From the NCBI GenBank assembly GCA_017848795.1, contig JAFIHG010000004.1:21376-85375 (forward strand): 64,000 nt of DNA, written 5' to 3'. Origin of the DNA: Candidatus Nanopelagicales bacterium (GTDB lineage Bacteria; Actinomycetota; Actinomycetes; S36-B12; CAIYMF01). Position 1 is the first letter of the stretch, and each line of letters starts with the position of its first letter. The notes beneath the pieces were generated by a model. It was not told the origin of the DNA and did no database searches. It worked only from the letters and a program-made list of their open reading frames with translations. Both the position numbers and the translations under genes were made by a program. Positions 10,601-17,979 of this stretch are shown here, in pieces.

Positions 10601-10927
10601 GTGGTGCCCGGCCGCATCGACGCGGTGTTCGAGCGCGACGGCGGCGGCTTCGAGGTCGTGGACTGGAAGACGTCCAAGCGCCAGAGCGCCGATCCGCTGC
10701 AACTGGCGATCTACCGGGTGGCGTACGCCGAGCTCGCGGGTGTGCCGCTCGAGCAGGTCGGTGCAGCGTTCGTCTACGTACGGGACGGCGCGGTCGTGCG
10801 GCCCTCCGACCTGCCGGACAAGCAGGCGCTCGAAGCCCTGCTGGCGCCCCCTGCCGCCGCCGGGTCGCCACGGGTCAGCGCAGCGGAGCGTCGAGCAGAT
10901 CGACGGTCAACGCCGCATGGTCGCTGA
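7652..10927 (+). CDS. adnB: UvrD-like helicase / RecB-like nuclease, AdnB-type subunit
   Basis: 1091 residues; the GTG at 7652 overlaps the adnA stop (GTGA). Motor motifs are all present: GAGSGKTTV, TFTTKAAGEL, LDEYQDTSVAQR, GDPLQAIYGWRG, TVHRAKGLEWP and VAVTRAESLV. The C-terminal region carries RecB-like nuclease residues (VVDWKTSKR, then QLAIYRVAYAEL). The length matches the mycobacterial partner subunit. With AdnA it should unwind and degrade DNA ends, giving 3' tails for recombination. The last 53 bp overlap, tail to tail, the 3' end of the opposing EEP-family gene. Confidence 0.9.
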   Translation: MTVVAARPGAAEGFALADLEALLGFPLSAEQRAAVTAPLEPYVVVAGAGSGKTTVMAARVVWLVATGAVRPEQVLGLTFTTKAAGELAARVRKALARLADGSPLDTDGEPTVSTYHAFAGRLLTEHGLRLGVEPGSRLLTAGATHQLAHRVVTRTGLDLSGYGVGVQQVVEQLLALDGELAEHCIEPADLRGFDTALLADLAALPKVTAMTKEVAAAAQRRIQLAHLVEELRAAKTAREVHDFSDQMRLAARLAQDHPEVGAAMREAFRVVLLDEYQDTSVAQRLLLTGLFGGGHPVTAVGDPLQAIYGWRGASVANIDAFPQHFARDAARPARVLPLAENRRSGARILDAANTLAEPLRELHPQVAALVPAGAKGAGAVRVALLGTYAEEMGWVADRVVEVIAGGTAPSDIAVLCRATADFPAVKNALADRGVAVEVVGLNGMLTAPEVVEVLSVMQVLADAGANAAMLRLLAGPRWRIGPRDLALLGRRAAELAGGRGRLPDGAALSERLDEAVAGVDAAEVTSLLDAVEDPGDAAYDPQARDRFAALAAELRALRRHVGDPLPDLVHRIVTSTGLDVELAASPEILTLHRAEGLAAFLDIVAEFADPDGEQGLPAFLSWLATTVRYGAVPELDRPATHGAVQLLTVHRAKGLEWPVVVLPALVASVFPSTRGLPRWVKRQERLPYPLRGDRASLPVMGEWSNKGLGAFAADCRAHEELEERRLGYVAVTRAESLVLASGSWWGPTQRKPRGPSPYLETLRQHCLDGGGVVDVWEPAPEPGATNPVLGQRVSAAWPLVPEAGALARRLDAADAVRRHVRERPTIASLRAEHEAQLWSPLADLDPPELAEVEGWDADIALLLAELAAARSTTRRVPLPGALSASDLVRLAADEQAFARALARPMPAAPVLSARRGTRFHAWVEVHFGLRPLLAPEDLPGAADADLESDEDLAALQRAFLAGDYAARTPVGVEVPFTLVLAGRVVPGRIDAVFERDGGGFEVVDWKTSKRQSADPLQLAIYRVAYAELAGVPLEQVGAAFVYVRDGAVVRPSDLPDKQALEALLAPPAAAGSPRVSAAERRADRRSTPHGR

Positions 10928-11666
10928 CCGGCAGCCGGTGGACTTGCGACCAGGCCGTGCCCGGGTCGAGGCCGTCGGCCAGCACGTGGTCGAGCTGCAC
11001 GCGGGGCCGCCAGACCGGGTAGGTCGCCTCCGTGGCCAGCTGCGCCATGCCCGCCGCGCGCGCCGGAAGGCGCCCCGGCAGGTTCAGGTCGCCGACGAGC
11101 AGCAGCGGACGCGGCAGGTCGGCCAGCCACCGGGTCAACCGGCGCAGCTGCCACAGGTTCCAGCCGGGCACGAACGACAGGTGCGTGGTGGCGATGCTCG
11201 CCGGACCGGCGGGGCCGTCGACGACCGCCGCGAGCGCAGCGCGCGGCTCGTCACGCACCGGGACCAGCCGGGGTCGCGGCTCGCCCGGCACCAGCAGCGG
11301 CAGCCACAGCGGCGCGGCCGGCAGCACCGTGCTGCGCCAGTGCCGCACCGGGTGCCGGGACAGCAGCGCGACGCCGTACCGCGGGCCGCTCCGCGGCTGC
11401 GCGCGGCCCGTCACCGGTGACCAGGACCGGGTACGTCCCCCGGGGGTACCGGCGAGCGACGGCGCGAAGCGCCAGTCGAGGGCGCCGAGCGCCCGCGCCG
11501 CGACCGCGGCCTGGTCGACGCCGCCGCTGCGCGGCTGCTCGACGTCGACCTCCTGCAGTCCCAGTACGTCCGCTGCGAGGGAGGCGACGGCAGCGTGCAG
11601 GGCGTCCGGCCGCGGCGGGCCGAGCACGGTGACGCCGTGCAGCAGGTTGTACGTCCCGACCCGCAC
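10875..11666 (-). CDS. Endonuclease/exonuclease/phosphatase (EEP) family hydrolase
   Basis: 263 residues with the full set of EEP-fold signatures: GTYNLLHG at the start, LQEVD (metal-binding Glu), GDLNLP (catalytic Asp/Asn), LDHVLA and SDHAAL (terminal Asp-His). The family includes DNase I-like nucleases, sphingomyelinases and phosphoinositide phosphatases, so the substrate cannot be named. No signal peptide is seen, so it is probably cytoplasmic. The start lies just downstream of a 135-bp inverted-repeat element. Its 3' end overlaps adnB. Confidence 0.82.
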   Translation of the reverse strand: MRVGTYNLLHGVTVLGPPRPDALHAAVASLAADVLGLQEVDVEQPRSGGVDQAAVAARALGALDWRFAPSLAGTPGGRTRSWSPVTGRAQPRSGPRYGVALLSRHPVRHWRSTVLPAAPLWLPLLVPGEPRPRLVPVRDEPRAALAAVVDGPAGPASIATTHLSFVPGWNLWQLRRLTRWLADLPRPLLLVGDLNLPGRLPARAAGMAQLATEATYPVWRPRVQLDHVLADGLDPGTAWSQVHRLPVSDHAALTVDLLDAPLR

Positions 11667-11683
11667 CCGCCGCCCGCCTCCTT

Positions 11684-11818
11684 CCCAAAGGGGCGATTTA
11701 GGTAGTTCAACTGCCTGATCTGCCCCGAACGAATGATCTTGTATTCGTACGGTACGGGTCCTTGATCACTACTCGGGGTCAACACGTGCAGTTCGACTGC
11801 GCTGATCGCCCCTTTGGG
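11684..11818. repeat. 135-bp element bounded by 13-bp perfect inverted repeats
   Basis: CCCAAAGGGGCGA at 11684-11696 is mirrored exactly by TCGCCCCTTTGGG at 11806-11818. The pairing continues inward imperfectly: 10 of 15 positions match about three bases further in. The element fills the gap between the acyltransferase stop and the EEP-family gene start. It has no coding frame. It could be a MITE-like insertion, a long hairpin terminator for the acyltransferase transcript, or part of the EEP promoter region. Confidence 0.6.
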
Positions 11819-11840
11819 CAGGAACGTGCAGTGCGGGGTC

Positions 11841-13031
11841 TCAGCTCGACTCGAGGGCGCGTTCCTCGACGGGCTTGGGACGGGTGCCGACGCGGCGACG
11901 CATCCACTCGCGCGCCGGCTCCTCGACGATCCGCCACATCAGCCAGGCGATGACGAGGGCGGCGGCGAGCAGCACGACGATCGCGACCGCGTACAGCGGG
12001 CCGCCGGAGATGCCGGCCGCCTTCAGCCCGGCGCGCCAGAGCCCGTACCAGACGGTGTGGGTCATGTAGAGCGAGTACGAGATGTAGCCGCCGAGCACCA
12101 GCCGTTCGGTGGAAAGGAAGCGGACCAGCCCACGCCGCGAGACTGCCAGGACCCCGATCCAGGCGACGAGCAGCGGGACCAGCACGAGGTGGTACTTCGG
12201 CGGCTCGTTGGGACCCGCGCCGGGCCACTGCAGCGCCGCGACGTTGCCCAGGGCGACGGCCGCGACGACCACCGCGAGCGGCAGCACCACCGACAGCGTC
12301 GTGGCGAGCCGCTCGGTGCGCTCGCGCACGCCGTCGACGGTCAACCGGGCGACGATCAGGTAGGTGATCCCGCCGGCCGTGAACTCGGTCAGGATCCGGA
12401 TCGTCGAGCCCCAGCCGGAGATGTAGTACGGGTCTCCGGTGTACGTGACGCCGTACCACAGCAGGGGCACGAGCACCGCCACCCACAGCGCGACGAGCCA
12501 CCGGGTCGCGAGCCGCTCCCGGAACCGGAACAGCGCCAGCACGAGCAGCGGGAACAGCAGGTACGCCAGCCACTCCATGGACAGCGACCAGGCCGGGAAG
12601 TTCCACCCGCGCTGCGGGTCGGGTCCCCACTCCTGCACCAGGAAGAGCTGCTTGAGGTAGTCCACCGGGTTGAGCCAGTCGCGGCTCGACCCGTCGCCGG
12701 CGCCCACCGCCTGCTGGGCCACGACGGCGAGCCCGGCCACGTTGAGCATCACGAAGTGCACCGGGTAGATCCGGGCCAGACGCAGCCACCAGAACCGCAG
12801 CGAGCCCTCGCGGGTCACCCGCGGGCCGAGCTTGGTCAGGTAGGTGTGGGTGAGGATGAACCCGGAGAGCGCGAAGAACAGGTCGACGCCGAGCCGCCCG
12901 ACGCGCAGGAACTCGTGCAGCACCGGTACCAGCACGCCGATCGTCGCCAGCGGCGCCTGGAAGTGGTAGAGCATCACCCAGGCCGCCGCGAGGAAGCGGA
13001 CGCCGGTGAGCTGGCGGATGAACTGCTGCAT
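11841..13031 (-). CDS. Acyltransferase family 3 membrane protein
   Basis: 396 residues from the ATG at 13031. The N-terminus reads QLTGVRFLAAAWVMLYH, the opening helix of the family with its conserved Arg and terminal His. RLGVDLFFALSGFIL follows, and about ten hydrophobic segments in total are visible. Members (OafA/ExoZ-like) O-acetylate cell-surface polysaccharides, glycolipids or antibiotics using a cytoplasmic acyl donor; the acceptor is unknown here. The C-terminal tail is short and basic. It is divergent from the M20 peptidase gene across about 70 bp. Confidence 0.85.
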   Translation of the reverse strand: MQQFIRQLTGVRFLAAAWVMLYHFQAPLATIGVLVPVLHEFLRVGRLGVDLFFALSGFILTHTYLTKLGPRVTREGSLRFWWLRLARIYPVHFVMLNVAGLAVVAQQAVGAGDGSSRDWLNPVDYLKQLFLVQEWGPDPQRGWNFPAWSLSMEWLAYLLFPLLVLALFRFRERLATRWLVALWVAVLVPLLWYGVTYTGDPYYISGWGSTIRILTEFTAGGITYLIVARLTVDGVRERTERLATTLSVVLPLAVVVAAVALGNVAALQWPGAGPNEPPKYHLVLVPLLVAWIGVLAVSRRGLVRFLSTERLVLGGYISYSLYMTHTVWYGLWRAGLKAAGISGGPLYAVAIVVLLAAALVIAWLMWRIVEEPAREWMRRRVGTRPKPVEERALESS

Positions 13032-13100
13032 CGGGCGCCAGTCTCGCACGGGGAGCGGGCGCGCCCGCGCCGCCGCGCCTGCTCGCCCTAGGGTCGGGGG

Positions 13101-14543
13101 GTGAGCGACGAGACCAGCGACCCGGCCGTACGCGACTTCGTCCGGGCCGCCCGCGAGCGGTTCCTCACCGACCTGTCGGACTGGCTGCGCATCGCGAGCA
13201 TCAGCGCCGACCCGCAGCAGGCCGGCGAGGTGGAGCGCAGCGCGCAGTGGCTCGCCGAGAAGCTGCACCTGGCGGGGTTCCCGACCGTCGAGGTGTGGCC
13301 CACCGACGGCCGCCCGGCGGTGTACGCGCACTGGCCCAGCGAGGACCCCGAGGCCCCCACGGTGCTCGTCTACGGCCACCACGACGTCCAGCCGGTGGAC
13401 CCGCTCGAGCTGTGGGAGAGCGCACCCTTCGAGCCGCTGCTGCGCGACACGCCGTACGGCCAGGAGCTGGTCGGCCGCGGCGCGATCGACGACAAGGGTC
13501 AGGTGTGGTTCCACACCCTCGGGCTCGCGGCGCACCTGGCCACGACCGGGCGCAGCACCCCCGCGGTGCACCTGAAGTTGCTCGTCGAGGGCGAGGAGGA
13601 ATCGGGGTCGCCGCACTTCGCCCAGCTGCTGCGCGACCGTGCCGACGAGCTGCGCTGCGACGTCGTTGTCGTGAGCGACACCGGGGTGTACGGCCGCGAC
13701 ACGATCTCGGTCTGCACCGGCATGCGCGGGCTGATCGAGTGCCAGCTCGACATCACCGGCCCGGCCGGCGACCTGCACTCCGGCTCCTTCGGCGGCGCGG
13801 TGCCCAACCCGGCCACGGTGCTCGCCCGGCTGGTCGCGGCGCTGCACGACGCCGACGGCCGGGTCACGCTGCCGGGCTTCTACGACAAGGTCGTCCCGCT
13901 CGGCGACCGCGAACGCGAGCTGCTCGCGGCGCTTCCGTTCGACGAGCGCCGCTGGCTGGCCGACGCGCAGTCGACCGCGACGTACGGCGAGGCCGGCTTC
14001 ACGACCCTGGAGCGGATCTGGGCCCGCCCCACCGCCGAGGTGAACGGCATCTGGGGCGGCTACACCGGCCCGGGCGGCAAGACGATCGTCCCGGCGCACG
14101 CGCACGCCAAGCTCTCCTTCCGGCTCGCCGCTGCGATGGACCCCGCGGACGTCGCCGGGCAGTTCGAGCAGTGGCTGGCCGATCGCCGGGCCGACGGCAC
14201 GCTGCCCGCCGGGATCGAGGCCGTAGCCACGTTCGAGAAGCAGGGCGTACGCCCGTGCCTGACACCGCTGGACCATCCCGCGCTGCAGGCGGTCACCCGC
14301 GCGATGGGCCGCGCCTTCGAGACCGAGGTGCGCTACACCCGCGAGGGCGGCAGCGGGCCGGAGGCCGACCTGGCCGAGATCCTGGCCGTACCGGTGGTGT
14401 TCCTCGGAGTGGGCCTGCCCGACGACCGCATCCACGCCCCGAACGAGAAGGCGGATGTCGAGTTCCTGCTGCGCGGCGCGGAGGCGGTCGCGTACCTCTG
14501 GTCCGACCTCGCGTCCTGGCGCCCACCCCGCGCACCACGTTGA
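13101..14543 (+). CDS. M20-family dipeptidase/metallopeptidase
   Basis: 480 residues, GTG start. Metal-site motifs of the M20 family are visible in order: YGHHDVQP (first His/Asp), GRGAIDDKGQ (bridging Asp) and LVEGEEESGS (catalytic Glu and metal Glu). A dimerisation lid follows, then a late His-containing segment (DDRIHAPNEK). Such enzymes hydrolyse dipeptides or N-acyl amino acids with two zinc ions in the cytoplasm. The TGA stop lies inside the left arm of a 74-bp inverted repeat, so the last codons are shared with that structure. Confidence 0.88.
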   Translation: MSDETSDPAVRDFVRAARERFLTDLSDWLRIASISADPQQAGEVERSAQWLAEKLHLAGFPTVEVWPTDGRPAVYAHWPSEDPEAPTVLVYGHHDVQPVDPLELWESAPFEPLLRDTPYGQELVGRGAIDDKGQVWFHTLGLAAHLATTGRSTPAVHLKLLVEGEEESGSPHFAQLLRDRADELRCDVVVVSDTGVYGRDTISVCTGMRGLIECQLDITGPAGDLHSGSFGGAVPNPATVLARLVAALHDADGRVTLPGFYDKVVPLGDRERELLAALPFDERRWLADAQSTATYGEAGFTTLERIWARPTAEVNGIWGGYTGPGGKTIVPAHAHAKLSFRLAAAMDPADVAGQFEQWLADRRADGTLPAGIEAVATFEKQGVRPCLTPLDHPALQAVTRAMGRAFETEVRYTREGGSGPEADLAEILAVPVVFLGVGLPDDRIHAPNEKADVEFLLRGAEAVAYLWSDLASWRPPRAPR

Positions 14544-14611
14544 TCAAGGAGAAGGTGCCCACTTCGATCTTGATTTGGTGATCGAAAACGACACCTTCTC
14601 CTTGATCAACG
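14538..14611. repeat. 74-bp palindromic element with 20-bp perfect arms
   Basis: The arm at 14538-14557 (CGTTGATCAAGGAGAAGGTG) is exactly mirrored at 14592-14611. After five mostly mismatched bases a further 7 bp (TTCGATC) also pair. The intervening loop is more AT-rich than the surroundings. It overlaps the stop codon of the M20 peptidase gene and ends about 25 bp before nudC. There is no T-run, so it is not a textbook terminator; it resembles a mobile palindromic repeat or MITE. Confidence 0.65.
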
Positions 14612-14635
14612 AGGGGACGTCCGTACAGTCGAGGG

Positions 14636-15664
14636 GTGCCGGACCGCGGACTGCTCGCCGACCTGGCGCTCGCGCGCAGCACGTACGACCGGACGAGCGA
14701 GCGGCGCGAGGACGCCGACTGGCTCGACGACGCGTGGGCCGAACGGATACCGGCGCGGCTGCTGCTGCTCGCGGACGACCGCGCGCCCGTCGACGACGCC
14801 GGGCTGGTCCTGGTCTCGCCGCGGGCGTACGCGCAGACCGCGGGTGTGCGGCTGCTGCTCGGCGTCGACGACGGTGTCGCGTACCTCGCGCTCCTGGTGC
14901 CCGAGGCTGGCTCACCACCCGAGCCGTCGGAGGTGTCGGAGGCGACCGAGCCGAACGTCGTCGAGCTCACGCTCGCCGGCCAGGACCGCACCCGGCAGCG
15001 CGATGCGGACCGGCTGCCGGCCGGGGTGCGCTGGGCGACGTTGCGGGAGGTCGGGGCGAGCCTGGGGCCCCGGGACTCCGGCCTGCTCGCCACCGCCGTC
15101 GCGCTCGCCAACTGGCACAACGCCTACCCGCGCTGCCCGCGGTGCGGCACCGCGACCGAGGTGAGGGCAGCAGGCTGGTCGCGCCGCTGCCCGCGCGACG
15201 GCAGCGAGCACTTCCCGCGCCACGACGCCGCCGTCATCGTGCTCGTGCTCGACGCGGACGACCGGGCGCTGCTCGGTCGCCGGGCCGACTGGCCAACGGG
15301 CTGGTACTCGACACTAGCCGGGTTCGTCGAGGCGGGGGAGTCGGCGGAGATGACGGTGATCCGCGAGATGGCCGAGGAGGCCGGGATCCGCATCGACCCC
15401 GACGGGCTGGACTATCTCGGCAGCCAGCCGTGGCCGTTCCCGTCCTCGCTGATGCTCGGTTACCACGCGCGGGTCGCGCCCGACTCGCCTGCGGCCCACG
15501 CCGACGGCACCGAGATCGCGGAGGTGCGCTGGTTCACCAGAGCCGAGATGGCCGCCGGGTGCGCGGACGGGACGGTACGCGTACCGCCGGCCGTCTCGAT
15601 CGCCCGCCGACTCATCGAACGCTGGTACGGCGGTCCGCTCGCCGGCGAGTGGTCCCGGCCTTGA
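14636..15664 (+). CDS. nudC: NAD(+) diphosphatase / NAD-decapping Nudix hydrolase
   Basis: 342 residues, GTG start. The N-terminal half is the weakly conserved NudC beta domain. The zinc-ribbon region follows: CPRCG, then a Cys at RRCPRDG (the fourth ligand position is not Cys). The Nudix box has GFVEAGES followed by REMAEEAGI. The NudC-specific motif SQPWPFPSS sits just after it. NudC splits NAD(H) into NMN(H) and AMP and removes NAD caps from RNA. M. tuberculosis nudC lies in the same neighbourhood with mycoredoxin and uvrD2. Confidence 0.92.
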   Translation: MPDRGLLADLALARSTYDRTSERREDADWLDDAWAERIPARLLLLADDRAPVDDAGLVLVSPRAYAQTAGVRLLLGVDDGVAYLALLVPEAGSPPEPSEVSEATEPNVVELTLAGQDRTRQRDADRLPAGVRWATLREVGASLGPRDSGLLATAVALANWHNAYPRCPRCGTATEVRAAGWSRRCPRDGSEHFPRHDAAVIVLVLDADDRALLGRRADWPTGWYSTLAGFVEAGESAEMTVIREMAEEAGIRIDPDGLDYLGSQPWPFPSSLMLGYHARVAPDSPAAHADGTEIAEVRWFTRAEMAAGCADGTVRVPPAVSIARRLIERWYGGPLAGEWSRP

Positions 15665-15704
15665 GCCGGGCTTGAGCCGACCTTGAGCCGGCCTTGAGCC
15701 GGCC
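15661..15704. repeat. Short tandem repeat, about four copies of TTGAGCCGGC-like units
   Basis: Four near-identical 10-11 bp units (TTGAGCCGGG, TTGAGCCGAC, TTGAGCCGGC, TTGAGCCGGC) follow directly, the first including the nudC stop codon. Each unit carries a TGA in the nudC frame or next to it. Probably slippage-generated; no function is evident. Confidence 0.6.
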
Positions 15705-15734
15705 GCGCGCGGCCGCGGGTCGGTGCCCGTCCGC

Positions 15735-16685
15735 TCAGCTCACGTAGCCACAGACCTGCAGCCGCACCCGGGCGCTGCCCTTCGAGACGCGGACCGCGAG
15801 CCTGCCTTGATGGAGGGCGACGAGCGCGAGGTTGGACACCTTCTCGCGTGCCGCGAACTCCTGGATCGCCACGCTGCCGGCTCTGCCGTACGGTGCGACG
15901 CTGACGTAGCCCTTCTTGGCCGGCTTGGACACCTTGACGTTGACGAGCACGGCGGACGCGCCAGCGGGGACACCGCCGCGACCGGCCACCAGCACCGCGA
16001 CCGGCTTGGTGCCGACGTTCTTGTTCAAGAGCTGTACGGCGGTGACCGCGCGTACCAGTCCCGCAGCCTCTGGCGGACGGTAGCGGACGCGGATCGCCCG
16101 CGCGACACAGGTTGCCGACAGTCCACTGAAGTACACCTCGTAGATGTCGTCGGCGCCCACCGGCGCGCTCAACTGCAGCGTGAGCGTCTCCACTCCCGCG
16201 CCCGCGGTGGCGTATCGATAGCCGACGGTGTTCTGGAATCCCGACTCGGCACGGTGGTGGTCGCACCACACGGCCGCCGACCCGCTGCGGGGGTTACCGG
16301 CCATGGTCGCGTCCACGCCGGTCACGATGCTGCCGAGCGGGGCGCGGATCGTCAGCCCGAGCCAGGCGATCGATCCGGTCGGGTAGGCGCCGTCCAGCGA
16401 GCCGACGTAGGTGACGGCGCTACCGCTCGCATCGTTGGTGGAGGCGCTCAGGTCCGGGCCGAACACCGTGTAGCTCTGCTCGTCGTCGGCGAGCGCAGGC
16501 AGCGCCGCGGTGCGAACCGGGACCGCACCGCCGTTTCGGTGTGGACGGGGTCCGCCGGGGCGCTTCGGTCCTGCAGAGCCGTCGGGGGCAGCGTGTGCGG
16601 TGCCGGCGCTCAGCACGCCGAGCGCGGCCGTGGCCCCGCCGACGAGGGCGCCACGGCGAGTGATCGTCGTGCGGTCTGTGGTCAT
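15735..16685 (-). CDS. Exported protein with Tat-type signal, unknown function
   Basis: 316 residues. The N-terminus has a twin-arginine motif (TITRRGALVGG), a hydrophobic stretch and an AHA cleavage site near residue 33, so it is probably exported folded. Residues ~60-210 form a beta-rich domain containing VWCDHHRAESGFQN and several Cys. The last ~90 residues (VPAGASAVLVNVKVSKP onward) resemble a repeat domain found in actinobacterial wall-associated proteins. No catalytic motif is recognised. It sits convergent to nudC and upstream of nothing obviously related. Confidence 0.7.
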   Translation of the reverse strand: MTTDRTTITRRGALVGGATAALGVLSAGTAHAAPDGSAGPKRPGGPRPHRNGGAVPVRTAALPALADDEQSYTVFGPDLSASTNDASGSAVTYVGSLDGAYPTGSIAWLGLTIRAPLGSIVTGVDATMAGNPRSGSAAVWCDHHRAESGFQNTVGYRYATAGAGVETLTLQLSAPVGADDIYEVYFSGLSATCVARAIRVRYRPPEAAGLVRAVTAVQLLNKNVGTKPVAVLVAGRGGVPAGASAVLVNVKVSKPAKKGYVSVAPYGRAGSVAIQEFAAREKVSNLALVALHQGRLAVRVSKGSARVRLQVCGYVS

Positions 16686-16786
16686 CGCGGACCTACCGTT
16701 CTCGTCGTCCCCGCCCTGGCGTCCGGAACTCTAGGCAAAGGGTCGGCTTCGCGTCGCACTTTGCGGATGCTCGCGCGGTGCGCCGC

Positions 16787-17434
16787 TCAGCGGAAGCCGA
16801 AGTCCTGCACCCAATAGGTGCGGTACGGCGACCCCGGCACGTTCGCATAGCCGATGCCGAGGTGTCGGTACCGCGTGGACATGATGTTGGCGCAGTGCCC
16901 TGGGCTGGCGAGCCAGTCGCGCATGGTGGCCCGGACGCCGGAGCGTCCGGCGGCGATGTTCTCACCGACCAGACCGCGGTAGCCCTCGGCGTTGGCGCGC
17001 GAGGTGGGGCTGCTGCCCGACCGGCCGGCGTGGGAGAAGTACCGGTGCCGGCCGAGGTCCTTGGCGAACTTGCGCGCGGCGTCCGAGAGCTTGGCGTTGT
17101 AGCGCAGCGAGCGGGCCTTCGGGTAGTACGTGCCGCCGCAGCTGCGCCCGCGCGCCCGTGCGCTGTTCACCAGGCTCAGCATGCGTACCGCCCGCTTGCG
17201 CTGCTTGACCTTCTTGTGCCGCGCCGCTTTCGTCGATCTCGCCGCCTTGGCCGCCTTCGCCTGCTGGTGCTTGGCGACGAGGGCCACCGGTTCCCCGGCG
17301 GCCACCGGGCGGGGCGACGCGGCCGGAACGATCACCGCGGCGGCGAGGACGGTCGCCACGGCGGCGCCTGCGGCGCGGCGGGCAGCGACGGTACGGGCCT
17401 TGTCACGGCTGGGCAGCAGGCGGCGCAGGCGCAC
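16787..17434 (-). CDS. Secreted CAP/SCP-domain protein
   Basis: 215 residues from the GTG at 17434, which has a strong upstream GGGGAGG; longer in-frame starts lack such a site. A basic N-terminus and hydrophobic segment form a signal peptide. A Lys/Ala-rich linker follows (about residues 45-75). The C-terminal CAP domain shows LVNSARA at the start, HRYFSHAGRSG, GENIAAG, WLASPGHCANIM and the terminal YWVQDFG. Bacterial CAP proteins are extracellular and often cell-wall linked; their biochemical role is poorly defined. Confidence 0.85.
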   Translation of the reverse strand: MRLRRLLPSRDKARTVAARRAAGAAVATVLAAAVIVPAASPRPVAAGEPVALVAKHQQAKAAKAARSTKAARHKKVKQRKRAVRMLSLVNSARARGRSCGGTYYPKARSLRYNAKLSDAARKFAKDLGRHRYFSHAGRSGSSPTSRANAEGYRGLVGENIAAGRSGVRATMRDWLASPGHCANIMSTRYRHLGIGYANVPGSPYRTYWVQDFGFR

Positions 17435-17624
17435 ACATCCTCCCCTGTTCGAAGGACCCCCCTTCGGGCATCCGGTCAGTATGGGGGGACGTGCAGGGGG
17501 TGCTGCAGGCGTTCGACCGAACAGGTGACAAGAGGCACACTCGTGGCCGAACGCCACCACGGTGCGTGACGGGGGCGGGCGACCGCCCCGGCCGGTGGCC
17601 GCCGGATCGGCGCCGGGCGCGGCG

Positions 17625-17876
17625 TCAGCCGGCCTGCGCGACCCGCTCGCGCACCTCGGCGATCGAGGGGTTGGTGGCGGCGCTGCCGTCGGCGAAGACG
17701 AGCGTCGGCACGGTCTGGTTGCCCCCGTTCAGCGACATCACCAGCTCGGCCGCCTGCGGGTCGTGCTCGATGTCCACCTCGACCCAGGCGATGCCCTCGC
17801 GGGTCATCTGCGCCTTCAGGCGCTGGCAGTAGCCGCACCAGGGCGTGCTGTACATCGTGACCGGCCGAGCGGACAT
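17625..17876 (-). CDS. mrx1: Mycoredoxin (glutaredoxin-like, CGYC)
   Basis: 83 residues from the ATG at 17876. The fold is glutaredoxin-like, with the active site WCGYC near residue 14, the cis-Pro segment TVPTLVF and a GS motif (FADGSA). Mycoredoxin-1 reduces mycothiol mixed disulfides in actinobacteria; the CGYC active site and the position next to uvrD2 and nudC match the mycobacterial gene. It is divergent from uvrD2 with about 100 bp between the starts, which must hold both promoters. Confidence 0.9.
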   Translation of the reverse strand: MSARPVTMYSTPWCGYCQRLKAQMTREGIAWVEVDIEHDPQAAELVMSLNGGNQTVPTLVFADGSAATNPSIAEVRERVAQAG

Positions 17877-17979
17877 TGCGGGAGCCTTCCGTGACGTGGT
17901 GTGGTTGAGCCTACAACTAACCTCGGTCGCGACTGGCCGTCCGCTGCCGCTGTCGGAGGGGCCGGGCCAGGATGGGTAC

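Noticed and set aside
13032..14435. Upstream extension of the acyltransferase frame
   Set aside because: It lies antisense to the M20 peptidase gene; the family N-terminus begins at the ATG at 13031.
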